A stretch of 64,000 nucleotides of DNA from Ochrobactrum teleogrylli (GTDB lineage: Bacteria; Pseudomonadota; Alphaproteobacteria; Rhizobiales; Rhizobiaceae), in the NCBI RefSeq assembly GCF_006376685.1, contig NZ_VEWL01000002.1:310001-374000 (forward strand), given 5' to 3'. The position numbers and the translations under genes were made by a program. The stretch's first letter is position 1; each line of letters starts with the position of its first letter. Positions 54,168 to 63,018 of this stretch are shown here, in pieces. The notes below the pieces were generated by a model. That model made no database searches and was not told where the DNA came from. It saw only the letters and a list, made by a program, of their open reading frames with translations.

Positions 54168-55076
54168 TCAGGCGAATGGCACAGCACTTGTCCCCAAAGG
54201 CAGCTTCGCTTCGTCCTCCGGCTCGACATGGATCACCACGCGGGCACTACTGATCTGCTGCTTCAGCGCATCCTCAATGCGGTCACAGATCACATGCGCA
54301 TCGCCAACGCTCATGTCGGCTGCGACAACCAGATGAAACTCGATGAAGGTGACGCGTCCGGCAATACGGGTTTTCAGGTCGTGCACTTCGATGGCGCCAG
54401 CGGCATTGGCCGAAATGACATCGCGGATGCGCATTTCTTCGACAGGCTCGACGCCAATATCCATCAGGCCCTGTACCGACGAATTGATCACATGCCAGCC
54501 CTGCCACAGAATATTCAGCGCCACGACAATGGCGAGCAGTGGATCAAGTATCGCCCAGCCGGTGACGACCGCCCCAACCAAGCCAACCAGCACGCCAGCC
54601 GAGGTGACAACGTCGGTCATGATATGCTTGCCATCGGCTTCCAGCGCCGGGGAGCGCGCGCTGCGCCCGATGCGGATCAGCAGCATCGCCCAAACAGCGT
54701 TGATGGCGGCAGCGACAGCGTTGATGCCAAGGCCAAGCCATGGCTCTTCGAGCTGGCGTGGCGTTTCCAGTGCAAACCAGGCTTCCCGAAAGATCAACAG
54801 CGCCGCGACACTGATCAGCACGCCTTCAACAACAGCCGATATATATTCCGCCTTATGATGGCCGAAGGGGTGGTTTTCGTCGGCGGGCTTATAGCTGACG
54901 CTGATCGCCCACCACGCGCCCATGGACGCAATTACATTGACGATGGATTCGAGCGCATCCGAATAAAGGGCCACGGAGCCTGTGAGCAGATAGGCCACAT
55001 ATTTCAGACCCATCACTCCCAGAGCAACCGGAATCGACCACGCGGCTAGCCGCCGAACTCTTGCACTCGCGTCCAT
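54168..55076 (-). CDS. Cation diffusion facilitator (CDF) transporter
   Basis: A 302-residue metal exporter. Six helices are visible; TM2 has the YSDALESIVN motif with the metal-site Asp, TM5 has DVVTSAGVLVGLVG, and HPFGHHKAEY is typical of CDF. The C-terminal cytosolic domain (VHDLKTRIAGRVTFIEFHLVV...DAHVICDRIEDAL) is the metal-sensing dimer part. Substrate is probably Zn2+, Fe2+ or Mn2+; the motif does not settle it. Confidence 0.92.
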   Translation of the reverse strand: MDASARVRRLAAWSIPVALGVMGLKYVAYLLTGSVALYSDALESIVNVIASMGAWWAISVSYKPADENHPFGHHKAEYISAVVEGVLISVAALLIFREAWFALETPRQLEEPWLGLGINAVAAAINAVWAMLLIRIGRSARSPALEADGKHIMTDVVTSAGVLVGLVGAVVTGWAILDPLLAIVVALNILWQGWHVINSSVQGLMDIGVEPVEEMRIRDVISANAAGAIEVHDLKTRIAGRVTFIEFHLVVAADMSVGDAHVICDRIEDALKQQISSARVVIHVEPEDEAKLPLGTSAVPFA

Positions 55077-55358
55077 GACGAACCTTTGATTTGTCTTAAT
55101 TACGGCCCGAAAATCGGGAATTGGCCAATTCGAGGCCCATCACTCATGCGTATCGACTCGAACCCGGGATAACTTCCCGAAGCCGGTCAAGTCCTATGCA
55201 ATAGCATTTTAATGACCGCTCTATAGCCCAGTTTGGTCCAAGTTCGTACCCCTGTTTTTTCAGTTATCGCATTTAATTTTCTTCTGCAAATGCAAGGCAT
55301 TACAGTTGCAAATGAGTTGCTACAGCAAGCAGCGAAAATGCGCCCTCGACACCCCAAA
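55077..55358. other. Upstream region of the CDF gene with TGCAAATG direct repeats
   Basis: No gene seen. TGCAAATG occurs at 55285 and 55307, 22 bases apart (two helical turns), about 210 bases before the CDF start. It could be a metal-regulator site, but the distance is large. Confidence 0.3.
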
Positions 55359-55390
55359 CAAAACCGGCCACAGGGTGCCTGCGACCGGTT
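55359..55390 (-). terminator. Terminator of trpE(G)
   Basis: On the minus strand AACCGGTCGCAGG-CAC-CCTGTGGCCGGTT followed by TTG, 27 bases beyond the stop codon. Confidence 0.75.
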
Positions 55391-55416
55391 GAGTATGCCG
55401 ATGATTACGGGCCCGC

Positions 55417-57612
55417 TCAGTAGTTGCTGCGGCGCTTCTTATGCTTGCCCGCCAGATGCGTGACCACATTTTCGATCATGCGCATACCGGCATTATGGCC
55501 GAGCGTCATGATCGATTCCGGGTGGAACTGAACAGCCGCCACCGGCTCCTTCTTATGCTCGAAAGCCATGATCACACCGTCTTCGGTTTCCGCCGTGACG
55601 AGGAAATCGTCCGGCAGACGCTCCGGATCGGCAAAGATCGAATGATAACGTCCGACCGTCACTTCCTTCGGCAGACCGGAGAAAATGCGTTCCGGCTTCG
55701 ACACGCGAATGCGCGACGGCTTGCCGTGCATCGGAATGCGCAACTGGCGCAGTGTGCCGCCATAGGCTTCCGCCAGCGCTTGCAGCCCAAGGCAGACGCC
55801 GAAAATTGGCAGTTCGCGCTTGCGGGCCTTGTCGATGGTCGCCTTGCAGTCGAAATCCTGCGGCGAGCCGGGTCCGGGCGAAAGCACCACGAGATCAGGA
55901 TTGACGCGGTCGAAAATATCGTCGGCAACCGGCGAACGCACCGTGGATACGGTTGCACCCGTCTGGCGAAAATAATTGGCCAGCGTATGCACGAAGGAAT
56001 CTTCGTGATCCACCAGCAGGACCGAGATGCCCTCGCCCACCTTGGCGGCAACGCGTTCTTCCGCGATCTGATTGCTCTTCTGTGCCTCACGGACAGCCGC
56101 GATCATAGCCGATGCTTTCAGCTCGGTTTCGGCTTCTTCCTCTTCCGGGTTGGAATCGAACAGCAGCGTCGCACCGGCGCGGATTTCAGCCACGCCATCC
56201 TTGATGCGAATGGTGCGCAGCGTCAGGCCGGTATTCATGTCGCCGTTGAAATGCATCATGCCGATGGCGCCACCGTACCACGCGCGCGGGCTGCGCTCGT
56301 TTTCTTCCAGAAAACGCATCGCCCACAATTTCGGCGCGCCTGTCACGGTCACAGCCCATGCGTGGCTGAGGAAGCCGTCAAAGGCGTCCATGCCGTCGCG
56401 CAGGCGACCTTCGATATGATCGACCGTGTGGATCAGGCGCGAATACATTTCAATCTGGCGGCGACCGATCACCCGCACCGAACCCGGCTCGCAGACGCGG
56501 CTTTTGTCGTTGCGGTCCACATCCGAACACATGGTCAGTTCGGATTCATCCTTCTTTGAATTGAGCAGTTTCAGGATCTGCTCCGAATCCGAAATCGCGT
56601 CCTCGCCGCGCTTGATCGTGCCCGAAATCGGACAGGTCTCGATGCGGCGGCCATTGACGCGCACAAACATTTCCGGCGATGCGCCGACCAGATATTCGTT
56701 TTCTCCAAGGTTGATGAAGAAGGAATAAGGCGACGGATTGATCGTCTTCAGGCGGCGGAAGATTTCCGACGGTGCGGTGTGGCAGCGCTCATAGAAAGTC
56801 TGGCCCGGTACCACTTCGAACAGGTCGCCCCGCTTGAAGCTATCCTTGGCGCGCTCGACGAGCTTTGCGTATTCGCCCGGATTGTGATCGCCGCGTGGCA
56901 AGGTGCGCTCCGATGGCTTGAACGCCTCGGAAGGCGTTGCCCGTGCCAGACCATGCGTGGAAGACCCGCCGCAGCTGAACTCATAGCGATCCACCCAGGC
57001 GCGTGCGGCGTAATGGTCGGCGACGAAGATCTCGTCGGGAATGAACAGCACCAGATCGCGCTGGGTTTCGGGGCGCTTCAGCTTGTACTGGATCGGATCG
57101 AACTGGAATGCCAGATCATAGCCGAAAGCACCGTAGAGGCCGAGATTGGCGTCTTCTTCCGAGAAGAAAAGCCCGACAATGGCGCGCAGTACGGTAAATA
57201 CCGAAGGCATACGCGAGCGCTCTTCTTCGGTGAATGCGCCGGTCGGCTCCGCGATGGTCAGTTCGATGCGGTCCTCGGTGGATGCGTCCACCGTCACTTC
57301 GCCCAAGGCCTGCACGGTCTCCAGAATGGGGCGTAGCAGGATCACGCCGCGGGCGTTCAATGCCTCGATGCGCATGGTGCGCTGGCGCGAGGTGATGACC
57401 ACCGGCGGATCGACGATTGCCGTATCCCATCGCGTGTAGCGGCCCGGATATTCGTAATTGGACGAGAACACTGCACCGCGTCTTTCATTGAGCACATCGA
57501 TGTAGGTTTCGATGGCGCCCTTATACGCAGTGAGATGGCGCACGCGCTCGACGACAATGCCGCCGGCCGTTTCGTGCTGAAATATCTCGCTATCCGCTAT
57601 CTTCGCATTCAT
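55417..57612 (-). CDS. trpE: Anthranilate synthase, fused TrpE-TrpG
   Basis: A 731-residue fusion that makes anthranilate from chorismate and glutamine. TrpE part (about 1-510): [30 protein letters not shown] and the [20 protein letters not shown] active-site region. TrpG part (about 530-725): nucleophile Cys in [16 protein letters not shown] and the His-Glu pair in [11 protein letters not shown]. Fused trpE(G) is the rule in Rhizobiales. It is controlled by the trpL attenuator. AGCCGACC precedes the ATG and is not a strong ribosome site. Confidence 0.97.
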   Translation of the reverse strand: MNAKIADSEIFQHETAGGIVVERVRHLTAYKGAIETYIDVLNERRGAVFSSNYEYPGRYTRWDTAIVDPPVVITSRQRTMRIEALNARGVILLRPILETVQALGEVTVDASTEDRIELTIAEPTGAFTEEERSRMPSVFTVLRAIVGLFFSEEDANLGLYGAFGYDLAFQFDPIQYKLKRPETQRDLVLFIPDEIFVADHYAARAWVDRYEFSCGGSSTHGLARATPSEAFKPSERTLPRGDHNPGEYAKLVERAKDSFKRGDLFEVVPGQTFYERCHTAPSEIFRRLKTINPSPYSFFINLGENEYLVGASPEMFVRVNGRRIETCPISGTIKRGEDAISDSEQILKLLNSKKDESELTMCSDVDRNDKSRVCEPGSVRVIGRRQIEMYSRLIHTVDHIEGRLRDGMDAFDGFLSHAWAVTVTGAPKLWAMRFLEENERSPRAWYGGAIGMMHFNGDMNTGLTLRTIRIKDGVAEIRAGATLLFDSNPEEEEAETELKASAMIAAVREAQKSNQIAEERVAAKVGEGISVLLVDHEDSFVHTLANYFRQTGATVSTVRSPVADDIFDRVNPDLVVLSPGPGSPQDFDCKATIDKARKRELPIFGVCLGLQALAEAYGGTLRQLRIPMHGKPSRIRVSKPERIFSGLPKEVTVGRYHSIFADPERLPDDFLVTAETEDGVIMAFEHKKEPVAAVQFHPESIMTLGHNAGMRMIENVVTHLAGKHKKRRSNY

Positions 57613-57682
57613 GGTCGGCTAATCCCAATTGCTTTGGTTTTTCGAATATTTCCGGGCTTCGGTCCCATTCGGGCAGCCAAAC

Positions 57683-57714
57683 AAAAAGGCCGCCCGGATA
57701 ATCCCAGCGGCCCT
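57683..57714 (-). terminator. trp attenuator terminator
   Basis: On the minus strand GGGCCGC-TGGGATTATCCG-GGCGGCC followed by TTTTTG. The left arm can instead pair with AGCGGCC located just after the trpL stop (57749-57755), giving an exclusive antiterminator. Confidence 0.9.
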
Positions 57715-57755
57715 GTCTCCTGAACGCATATGCGCAAACGCCTGCGTGGCCGCTT

Positions 57756-57803
57756 TTAGCGAGCCCACCACCAACCGTTGATGCGAATGTGCGAAATGTT
57801 CAT
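57756..57803 (-). CDS. trpL: trp leader peptide
   Basis: A 15-codon frame encoding MNISHIRINGWWWAR with three consecutive TGG codons, the hallmark of rhizobial trpL. Stalling at the Trp codons decides between antiterminator and terminator. In Sinorhizobium this RNA is leaderless and the terminated transcript is also a trans-acting small RNA; a TTGCAA (-35) and CTAACA (-10) just upstream fit a start at the AUG here too. Identification is firm; leaderless initiation is inference. Confidence 0.93.
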   Translation of the reverse strand: MNISHIRINGWWWAR

Positions 57804-57805
57804 GG

Positions 57806-57840
57806 GCGCTAGTGTTAGCGCTCCGCCCCGCCCCTTGCAA
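57806..57840 (-). promoter_or_regulatory. Probable trpL promoter
   Basis: TTGCAA (57840-57835) and CTAACA (57818-57813) are 16 bases apart on the minus strand and end about 9 bases before the trpL AUG. GCGCTA-GTGT-TAGCGC (57806-57821) is a small dyad over the -10. Confidence 0.5.
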
Positions 57841-57891
57841 CCGGAAAATTTCAAGCCCGCTTTTTCCACGGCGGCAGCAATGCGATACCTG

Positions 57892-57925
57892 ATAATTCTG
57901 TCAGGCATACACCTGTCAGAATTAT
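57892..57925. promoter_or_regulatory. Long inverted repeat upstream of the trp promoter
   Basis: ATAATTCTGTCAGG-CATACA-CCTGTCAGAATTAT, 13 of 14 positions paired, about 50 bases upstream of the -35. No T-run follows, so an operator is more likely than a terminator. Confidence 0.45.
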
Positions 57926-57944
57926 TGCTAGACCTGCGCAGCGG

Positions 57945-58060
57945 GCAAAAGAAAAGTCCGGACACCACGGAAGGTCCGGACTTTTCCCTGTCCTTAATGA
58001 GGACATACAGACAAGGAAGCGGGGTGCCTTGCCTGATCACAACGAGGCTCCACGCCCCCC
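57945..58060 (-). ncRNA. Candidate small RNA with own terminator
   Basis: On the minus strand a strong terminator AAAAGTCCGGAC-10 bases-GTCCGGACTTTT followed by CTTTTG (57949-57986) ends about 145 bases before the trpL start. No gene lies upstream of it on that strand. A TATAAA-like -10 near 58074 and a second hairpin TGTCCT-CATTA-AGGACA precede it. A small RNA is the simplest explanation; its limits are estimates. Confidence 0.4.
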
Positions 58061-58326
58061 AAATGACTAAATTTATAAGTGTAATACGATTTTTAGTATG
58101 GCCAAACACTACCATGGGTTGCATAATCTTGGCAACTAGTAATTGATTCGATCTTACCTGTTCGTATTTGACACAAGCCGCGACTGCCCCCGTAAATTTG
58201 TCGGCCTTCCACCAAGTTTCGTCTTGCGCCCAGCCCCGATTTCAGATTCATTCCCGTGACTTAATTCAGAATGAATGCATGAAGAAAAGAGTCGCCACGA
58301 ACAGGCGACCATTTGGGGACACACGC

Positions 58327-58788
58327 ATGAAGAACCTTGATGCCATGGACCGGAATATCCTGCAGGCCCTTCAGGAGAACGGGCGCCTGACCAATACCGA
58401 GCTTGCCGATCGCATCAATCTCTCGCAGACAGCCACAGCCGAACGCGTCAAGCGCCTGACGCGCGAAGGCTACATTCTGGGCTATTCGGCACGGCTGTCG
58501 CCCAAGATGCTCGACCGCGCCATGCTTGTGTTCATCGAGATCAAACTCGACCGCACGACGCCGGAAGTCTTCGAGACCTTTGCGACTTTTACGCGCAACA
58601 ATCCCGACGTTCTGGAATGCCATATGGTGGCGGGCGGCTTCGACTATCTCGTCAAAGCCCGCGTTTCCGATATGGACCATTATCGTCGTTTTCTCTCTGA
58701 AGCGCTGCTTTCGCTGCCCGGTGTGCGGGAATCGCACACCTATGCCGTCATGGAAGAAGTCAAGGAAACCGCGCATATCGCGGTTTAA
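58327..58788 (+). CDS. Lrp/AsnC-family transcriptional regulator
   Basis: A 153-residue Lrp-type regulator. The helix-turn-helix is LDAMDRNILQALQENGRLTNTELADRINLSQTATAERVKRL and the C-terminal RAM domain has the DVLECHMVAGGFDYLVKARV motif. Effectors are amino acids in this family. The frame is open upstream to 58168; ATG 58327 starts the usual family N-terminus, with a GGGG stretch nearby. Its target is unknown; it is divergent from trpL. Confidence 0.92.
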   Translation: MKNLDAMDRNILQALQENGRLTNTELADRINLSQTATAERVKRLTREGYILGYSARLSPKMLDRAMLVFIEIKLDRTTPEVFETFATFTRNNPDVLECHMVAGGFDYLVKARVSDMDHYRRFLSEALLSLPGVRESHTYAVMEEVKETAHIAV

Positions 58789-58864
58789 AAGGCCGCTTAT
58801 CGCGGTCAGCTGCTGTCAGGATCATCACCTTCCCTGCAAGAGAGTGCTTGTCAAAAGATGATTA

Positions 58865-58878
58865 CGGGTATATACCCG
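58865..58878. promoter_or_regulatory. 14-bp perfect palindrome at the MarR start
   Basis: CGGGTATATACCCG ends 4 bases before the MarR start codon and takes the place where a ribosome site would be. A repressor bound there could block its own gene; that is inference. Confidence 0.5.
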
Positions 58879-58882
58879 CATC

Positions 58883-59281
58883 ATGGCACATTCCTGTTTC
58901 TGCATCCTTCTGCGTCAGGCATCACGCAAGACCTCGGCCATCTATGACGAGGCGCTGGCACCGCTTGGCATCAATGTCGCACAGTTCAGTCTGCTGCGTC
59001 GGCTCGACCGTGCGGGAACGCTGTCGATCACCGAACTGGCGCGCATGGCGGAGCTTGATCGTTCAACCATGGGGCGCAATGCCAAGGTGCTGCAGCGGAT
59101 GGGCCTGATCGAGCCCGGCGACGGTCAGGATCACCGCGAAACCAATATCAGATTGACCGATACGGGCCGGGACCTTCTCGCCCGTGGCGGTCCCCTCTGG
59201 GACAAAGCCCAGGAAGAAATCGAGACCAAACTTGGAAATGATGGGGTTCAACAGTTGCAGGCGCTGCTTCAGGCACTCTGA
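58883..59281 (+). CDS. MarR-family regulator
   Basis: A 132-residue MarR protein with GTLSITELARMAELDRSTMGRNAKVLQRMGLIEP winged helix and the wing DHRETNIRLTDTGRDLL. It lies 137 bases before an MFS gene on the same strand and probably controls it, perhaps together with itself through the palindrome at 58865. An N-terminal CFCILL segment carries two cysteines that might sense redox, but this is speculative. Confidence 0.9.
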   Translation: MAHSCFCILLRQASRKTSAIYDEALAPLGINVAQFSLLRRLDRAGTLSITELARMAELDRSTMGRNAKVLQRMGLIEPGDGQDHRETNIRLTDTGRDLLARGGPLWDKAQEEIETKLGNDGVQQLQALLQAL

Positions 59282-59418
59282 AGTCGGTGGACGCGATCCC
59301 CTACTTAAAATTGACTGGAAACAATGACGGAGCGGGCTGTGATCGCTACGAACGCCGCCGCTCGCCTTCCTATCCGTGGCCATTTTGGCAAAAATGGTCC
59401 TAACCGAAAGCGCTCAAG

Positions 59419-60711
59419 ATGATATCTGCCCGCCTCGCACGCGTTCTCGAACAGAGAAACATCCATTATGGATGGGTTGTCGCCGCCATCACCTTCCTGA
59501 CCATGCTGGCAACGGCTGCCGCCATGGGTTCGGCAGGCATATTGATCGAACCGCTCCAGCGCGAATTCGGTTGGACCAACGCCAATATCTCCTTCGCCAT
59601 GGCGCTGCGTTTGGTTCTGTTCGGCCTGATGGGTCCCTTCGCCGCTGCTTTCATGAACCAGTTCGGCCTGCGCCGCGTTGTAACCGCAGCGCTGATCCTG
59701 ATCGCCAGCGGCCTCGTCGGTTCCATCTTCATGACTGAGGAATGGCAGATGGTGGGCCTTTGGGGCATCGTCATCGGCGTCGGCACCGGCATGACTGCGC
59801 TTGTGCTGGGCGCGACCGTTGCCGCGCGCTGGTTTGAAAAGCGCCGTGGCCTCGTTGTTGGCCTGATGACGGCCAGCAATGCAACCGGCCAGCTCGTCTT
59901 CATGCCGATCCTCGCCAGTGTCAGCCAGAGCATCGGCTGGCGCACGTCGCTCACCATCGTCATCGGGTTTCTGACCGTTGCGCTGCTGCTGGTTCTGGCA
60001 CTGATGCGCGATCACCCGGCAGATATCGGCCTCAAGCCCTATGGCCGCACGGCACCGCTGCCCGCACCGGAACCGAAGAAGAGCTTTGGCGCCATGCTCG
60101 CCTCGCCACTCGTCACCCTGCGTGAAGCATCCTCCACGGCCACATTCTGGGTGTTGTTCCTGACCTTCTTCGTCTGTGGCTTTTCGACAAACGGCCTCAT
60201 CCAGACCCACTGGATCACGCTTTGCGGCGACTATGGCATCGCGCCGGTCGGTGCGGCTGGTATCCTTGCCGTCATCGGCGCATTCGACCTGATCGGCACG
60301 ATCATGTCCGGCTGGCTGTCGGACCGTTTCGACAATCGCTGGCTGCTGTTCTGGTTCTATGCGCTGCGCGGCCTGTCGCTGATCTATCTGACCTTCACCG
60401 ACTTCTCGGTCTATGAACTGGCGCTGTTCGCCGTCTTCTACGGTCTGGACTGGGTCGCAACGGTGCCGCCGACTGTAAAGCTCGCCGCCGAACGTTTCGG
60501 CCCGGAAAAGGCCGGTCTGGTCTTTGGCTGGGTGTTTACCGGACACCAGATCGGCGCGGCAGCGGCTGCCGGTTTTGCGGGATTCGTCCGCACCGACTAT
60601 GACAGCTATACGCCGGCACTCGTTCTGGCTGGCGCCATGTGCCTTGCGGCGGCGGCGATGGTGTTCATCATCAACCGCCCTGCCCCGCGTGTGGTGTTGC
60701 AGGCTTCCTAG
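59419..60711 (+). CDS. MFS transporter
   Basis: A 430-residue major facilitator with 12 predicted helices. The loop 2-3 region reads RLVLFGLMGPFAAAFMNQFGLRRVV, and GWLSDRFDNRWLLFW is the equivalent loop in the second half. It resembles the oxalate/formate and monocarboxylate-like MFS group; substrate is not evident. The MarR gene upstream suggests inducible export or uptake. The stop TAG is formed by the first bases of repeat copy E. Confidence 0.9.
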   Translation: MISARLARVLEQRNIHYGWVVAAITFLTMLATAAAMGSAGILIEPLQREFGWTNANISFAMALRLVLFGLMGPFAAAFMNQFGLRRVVTAALILIASGLVGSIFMTEEWQMVGLWGIVIGVGTGMTALVLGATVAARWFEKRRGLVVGLMTASNATGQLVFMPILASVSQSIGWRTSLTIVIGFLTVALLLVLALMRDHPADIGLKPYGRTAPLPAPEPKKSFGAMLASPLVTLREASSTATFWVLFLTFFVCGFSTNGLIQTHWITLCGDYGIAPVGAAGILAVIGAFDLIGTIMSGWLSDRFDNRWLLFWFYALRGLSLIYLTFTDFSVYELALFAVFYGLDWVATVPPTVKLAAERFGPEKAGLVFGWVFTGHQIGAAAAAGFAGFVRTDYDSYTPALVLAGAMCLAAAAMVFIINRPAPRVVLQAS

Positions 60712-60815
60712 AGCATTTCCAGCAAAAGTGCGAAGCGGTTTTGCGTCGGATAATGCGTAAAAACAAATAGATAGAGCGGTTCCGACGATTCCATCAAAAC
60801 AGGAACCGCTCTAAC
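60708..60815. repeat. Palindromic repeat, family 1, full copy E
   Basis: Starts CTAGAGCATTTCCAGC and ends GGAACCGCTCTAACG. Module 1: GCATT...AATGC enclosing GCAAAA...TTTTGC. Module 2: TAGAGCGGTTCC...GGAACCGCTCTA. It supplies the stop codon TAG of the MFS gene at one end and of the Rsm22 gene, on the other strand, at the other end. Confidence 0.75.
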
Positions 60816-61791
60816 GCGCAGGCTCTTCAAGATAAGCGTCGCCCCAATCGGCGCGGCGCGCCCAGCGGAAGAAATCGCCATCGCGTTTGGTGAACAGGCG
60901 CTCTTCCGCTGTTCCGTCACCCTTGCAGAGCTTCACTGAAACCTTGCCGCCGCCGACCCGCGGCGGCGCAATGACCCGCGCTTCAACCGCCTCGGACGGC
61001 TGGCGCACTGCCGCCAGATAGATGAATTTTTCATCTTCCCACGGCACTTCCGCATCCTTGGTCATGCGGTGAATGCGCGAACGCGCCACGCGCCGCGAGA
61101 AATGGCACCAGTCCGGTGCGACCAGCGGGCATTCCAGCTGATGCGGACAGGGCGCGGCAATCACGGCACCCAATTCGATCAGCGCCCTGCGCGCATCAAG
61201 AATACGCTGCCAGCCCGCAGGTGTTCCTGGCTCGACAATCACGAACATCTGCCGCGTGGACGCCCAAAGCTGCGCAACCAGCTTGCGACGGTCATCGGGG
61301 GCCAGTTCATCGAGCACATAGGCGATGGTGACGAGATCGGCCTGCGGAAAATCGAGCTTTTCCTTCACCACATCGCCCGCCCGCCAGTCGAGCGATGCAA
61401 AGCCACTGTTTCCGGCGAGGCTGCTGCCGACCGCGCGTATGGCCGGGCTTGCCTCGATCATCGTGGCGTTTTCAAGCGACGGCCAGCATCCGCGGGCTGC
61501 CCACAGGGCCGTCCCTGGCCCTGCCCCGACATCGAGCATGGATTGCGGCGCAAAATCCGGGCGGACTTCAGCAGCACCGTCGAGACCGGCCCGCACCGCC
61601 GCATAAGTCGCGGGCAGACGCGCCGCCAGATAGGCCTTCGCGGCCAGATCGTCGGAAATATGCAGGCGACCGTCCCGGGTCTCCGCGCGATAGCGGCGCG
61701 ACAGAAGATCGGAAGCGCGTTTGAGATCGGCCAATGCCACGCCCTCAAGCGCGGCATCCACCGCCTGACGCAAAATCGGAGGCAGTTCCAT
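60811..61791 (-). CDS. Rsm22-family methyltransferase
   Basis: A 326-residue protein of the small-ribosomal-subunit Rsm22 family. The SAM motif is LDVGAGPGTALWAAR, and CPHQLECPLVAPDWCHFSRRV holds the Cys cluster proposed to bind Fe-S. The eukaryotic relative acts in mitochondrial ribosome assembly. It starts 6 bases after the DUF2333 stop, so the two are in one operon. Its stop TAG lies in the end of repeat copy E. Confidence 0.9.
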   Translation of the reverse strand: MELPPILRQAVDAALEGVALADLKRASDLLSRRYRAETRDGRLHISDDLAAKAYLAARLPATYAAVRAGLDGAAEVRPDFAPQSMLDVGAGPGTALWAARGCWPSLENATMIEASPAIRAVGSSLAGNSGFASLDWRAGDVVKEKLDFPQADLVTIAYVLDELAPDDRRKLVAQLWASTRQMFVIVEPGTPAGWQRILDARRALIELGAVIAAPCPHQLECPLVAPDWCHFSRRVARSRIHRMTKDAEVPWEDEKFIYLAAVRQPSEAVEARVIAPPRVGGGKVSVKLCKGDGTAEERLFTKRDGDFFRWARRADWGDAYLEEPAR

Positions 61792-61797
61792 TGCCCG

Positions 61798-63018
61798 TCA
61801 GCGCTCCAGAACCTGCTTCACATCGACCAGATTGGAACGAACGCGCAGAATATAGAAGCCCATCGTGGTCAGATGCGACGGTGTAAACCATGCATCCGGG
61901 CTACCGTTGGAAACGATGAAAGGCTGCATGTCGAGCGCCGAGCGCATCTGCTTTTCCATCTCGTCCCACACGCCATCAAGGTGCTTTTCGGCCAGCACGC
62001 CGCGGAAATCGGAATGCGCCGAGCGGAGCAGGCCGTAATAGGCGTAAAGCTGGCCATAGGCGAACCAGAAACGGTCGTCCGCACGGGTGTCGAACCAGCC
62101 ATTATGATAGTTTTCCGCCCGGTCCTTGAGAATTGCGGACGTCGAACCAAGGTCGCTGGCGATGCGATCGACAAACTGGATCAGATTGTCGGCGCGGGCA
62201 TCAAAGGTCGCCTGACAGTTTTCAAGACGCGTGTTGAACGAACGCAGATCCTTGATCGCCGAGCGATAATAGCTGGGCGTCGGGGTCTTGGGGCCGAACG
62301 GACTCAGGCCGAAATACCAGGAATCCTCCGCAAACTGCAGATTGCCACGGGCCTTTTGCAGATCGCCATCAATCTGCGACGTGCCGCGCAGACGACCTAT
62401 ATTGTCCACCAGTTCAATCGCCGTGCGGCGCACAGCGGCATTGATGCCGCGCTGGAACGAAGCCTTATTGTCGAGGAACGGTGTGCGATCCCAGTCCAGA
62501 CCGAAGAAACCGGTCTTGTAGAGCAGCATGGAAGAAATCCACGCATTCTGGTTCACGTTGAAATCGGTAAGGTCGGCGGCAACCTCGGCAATCGCCGAAC
62601 GCGAGCACTTGCGGGCCGATGACGGTATCTGCGCCGCCTGAACCGGCTGGCTTGCCGCCGGTGTTTCAGCAGATGGCTGATTGCTGTTCTCGGTCGCGGG
62701 CGCGGTGGAAGGTGCTGGCTCCGGCGCGACGGCAGGCGTCGAGTTTACTTCCTCGCCGGGCGTGTTTGCGGTCTGATAGCTATACTTTGCCGGATAGTCC
62801 GGGTCGAAATTGGTCCAGACCTGAGTCTGCCAGATAAAATAAATATAGAGCGCGGCCAGACCGACCACGACGACGCCAATCACGGCTTTCCACAATATTC
62901 CGAACTTCAGATAAACCCGCCATAAAGCGGCCAGTGGAACGGCTATCAGCCGGGCCAAACCCGCAATCATGCGACCAAGGAAGGAGAAAACGGCCCGTAC
63001 TGCATTCCACACTATCAA
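61798..63018 (-). CDS. DUF2333 family membrane protein
   Basis: A 406-residue protein with one N-terminal membrane helix (about 43-63), a Pro/Ala/Ser/Glu-rich linker (about 85-130) and a large soluble domain that would be periplasmic: SSARKCSRSAIAEVAADLTDFNVNQNAWISSMLLYKTGFFGLDWDRTPFLDNKASFQ is a DUF2333 signature region. Function unknown. Start is TTG 63018 or GTG 63012; AAGGA upstream suits both. Confidence 0.82.
   Translation of the reverse strand: MIVWNAVRAVFSFLGRMIAGLARLIAVPLAALWRVYLKFGILWKAVIGVVVVGLAALYIYFIWQTQVWTNFDPDYPAKYSYQTANTPGEEVNSTPAVAPEPAPSTAPATENSNQPSAETPAASQPVQAAQIPSSARKCSRSAIAEVAADLTDFNVNQNAWISSMLLYKTGFFGLDWDRTPFLDNKASFQRGINAAVRRTAIELVDNIGRLRGTSQIDGDLQKARGNLQFAEDSWYFGLSPFGPKTPTPSYYRSAIKDLRSFNTRLENCQATFDARADNLIQFVDRIASDLGSTSAILKDRAENYHNGWFDTRADDRFWFAYGQLYAYYGLLRSAHSDFRGVLAEKHLDGVWDEMEKQMRSALDMQPFIVSNGSPDAWFTPSHLTTMGFYILRVRSNLVDVKQVLER

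Noticed and set aside
55140-55200. tRNA-like T-arm (GGGTTCGAGTC on the minus strand)
   Set aside because: The flanking bases do not form an acceptor stem, anticodon arm or D-arm of a tRNA.
61069-62622. 517-codon open frame opposite Rsm22 and DUF2333
   Set aside because: It spans two real genes on the other strand and has no family features.
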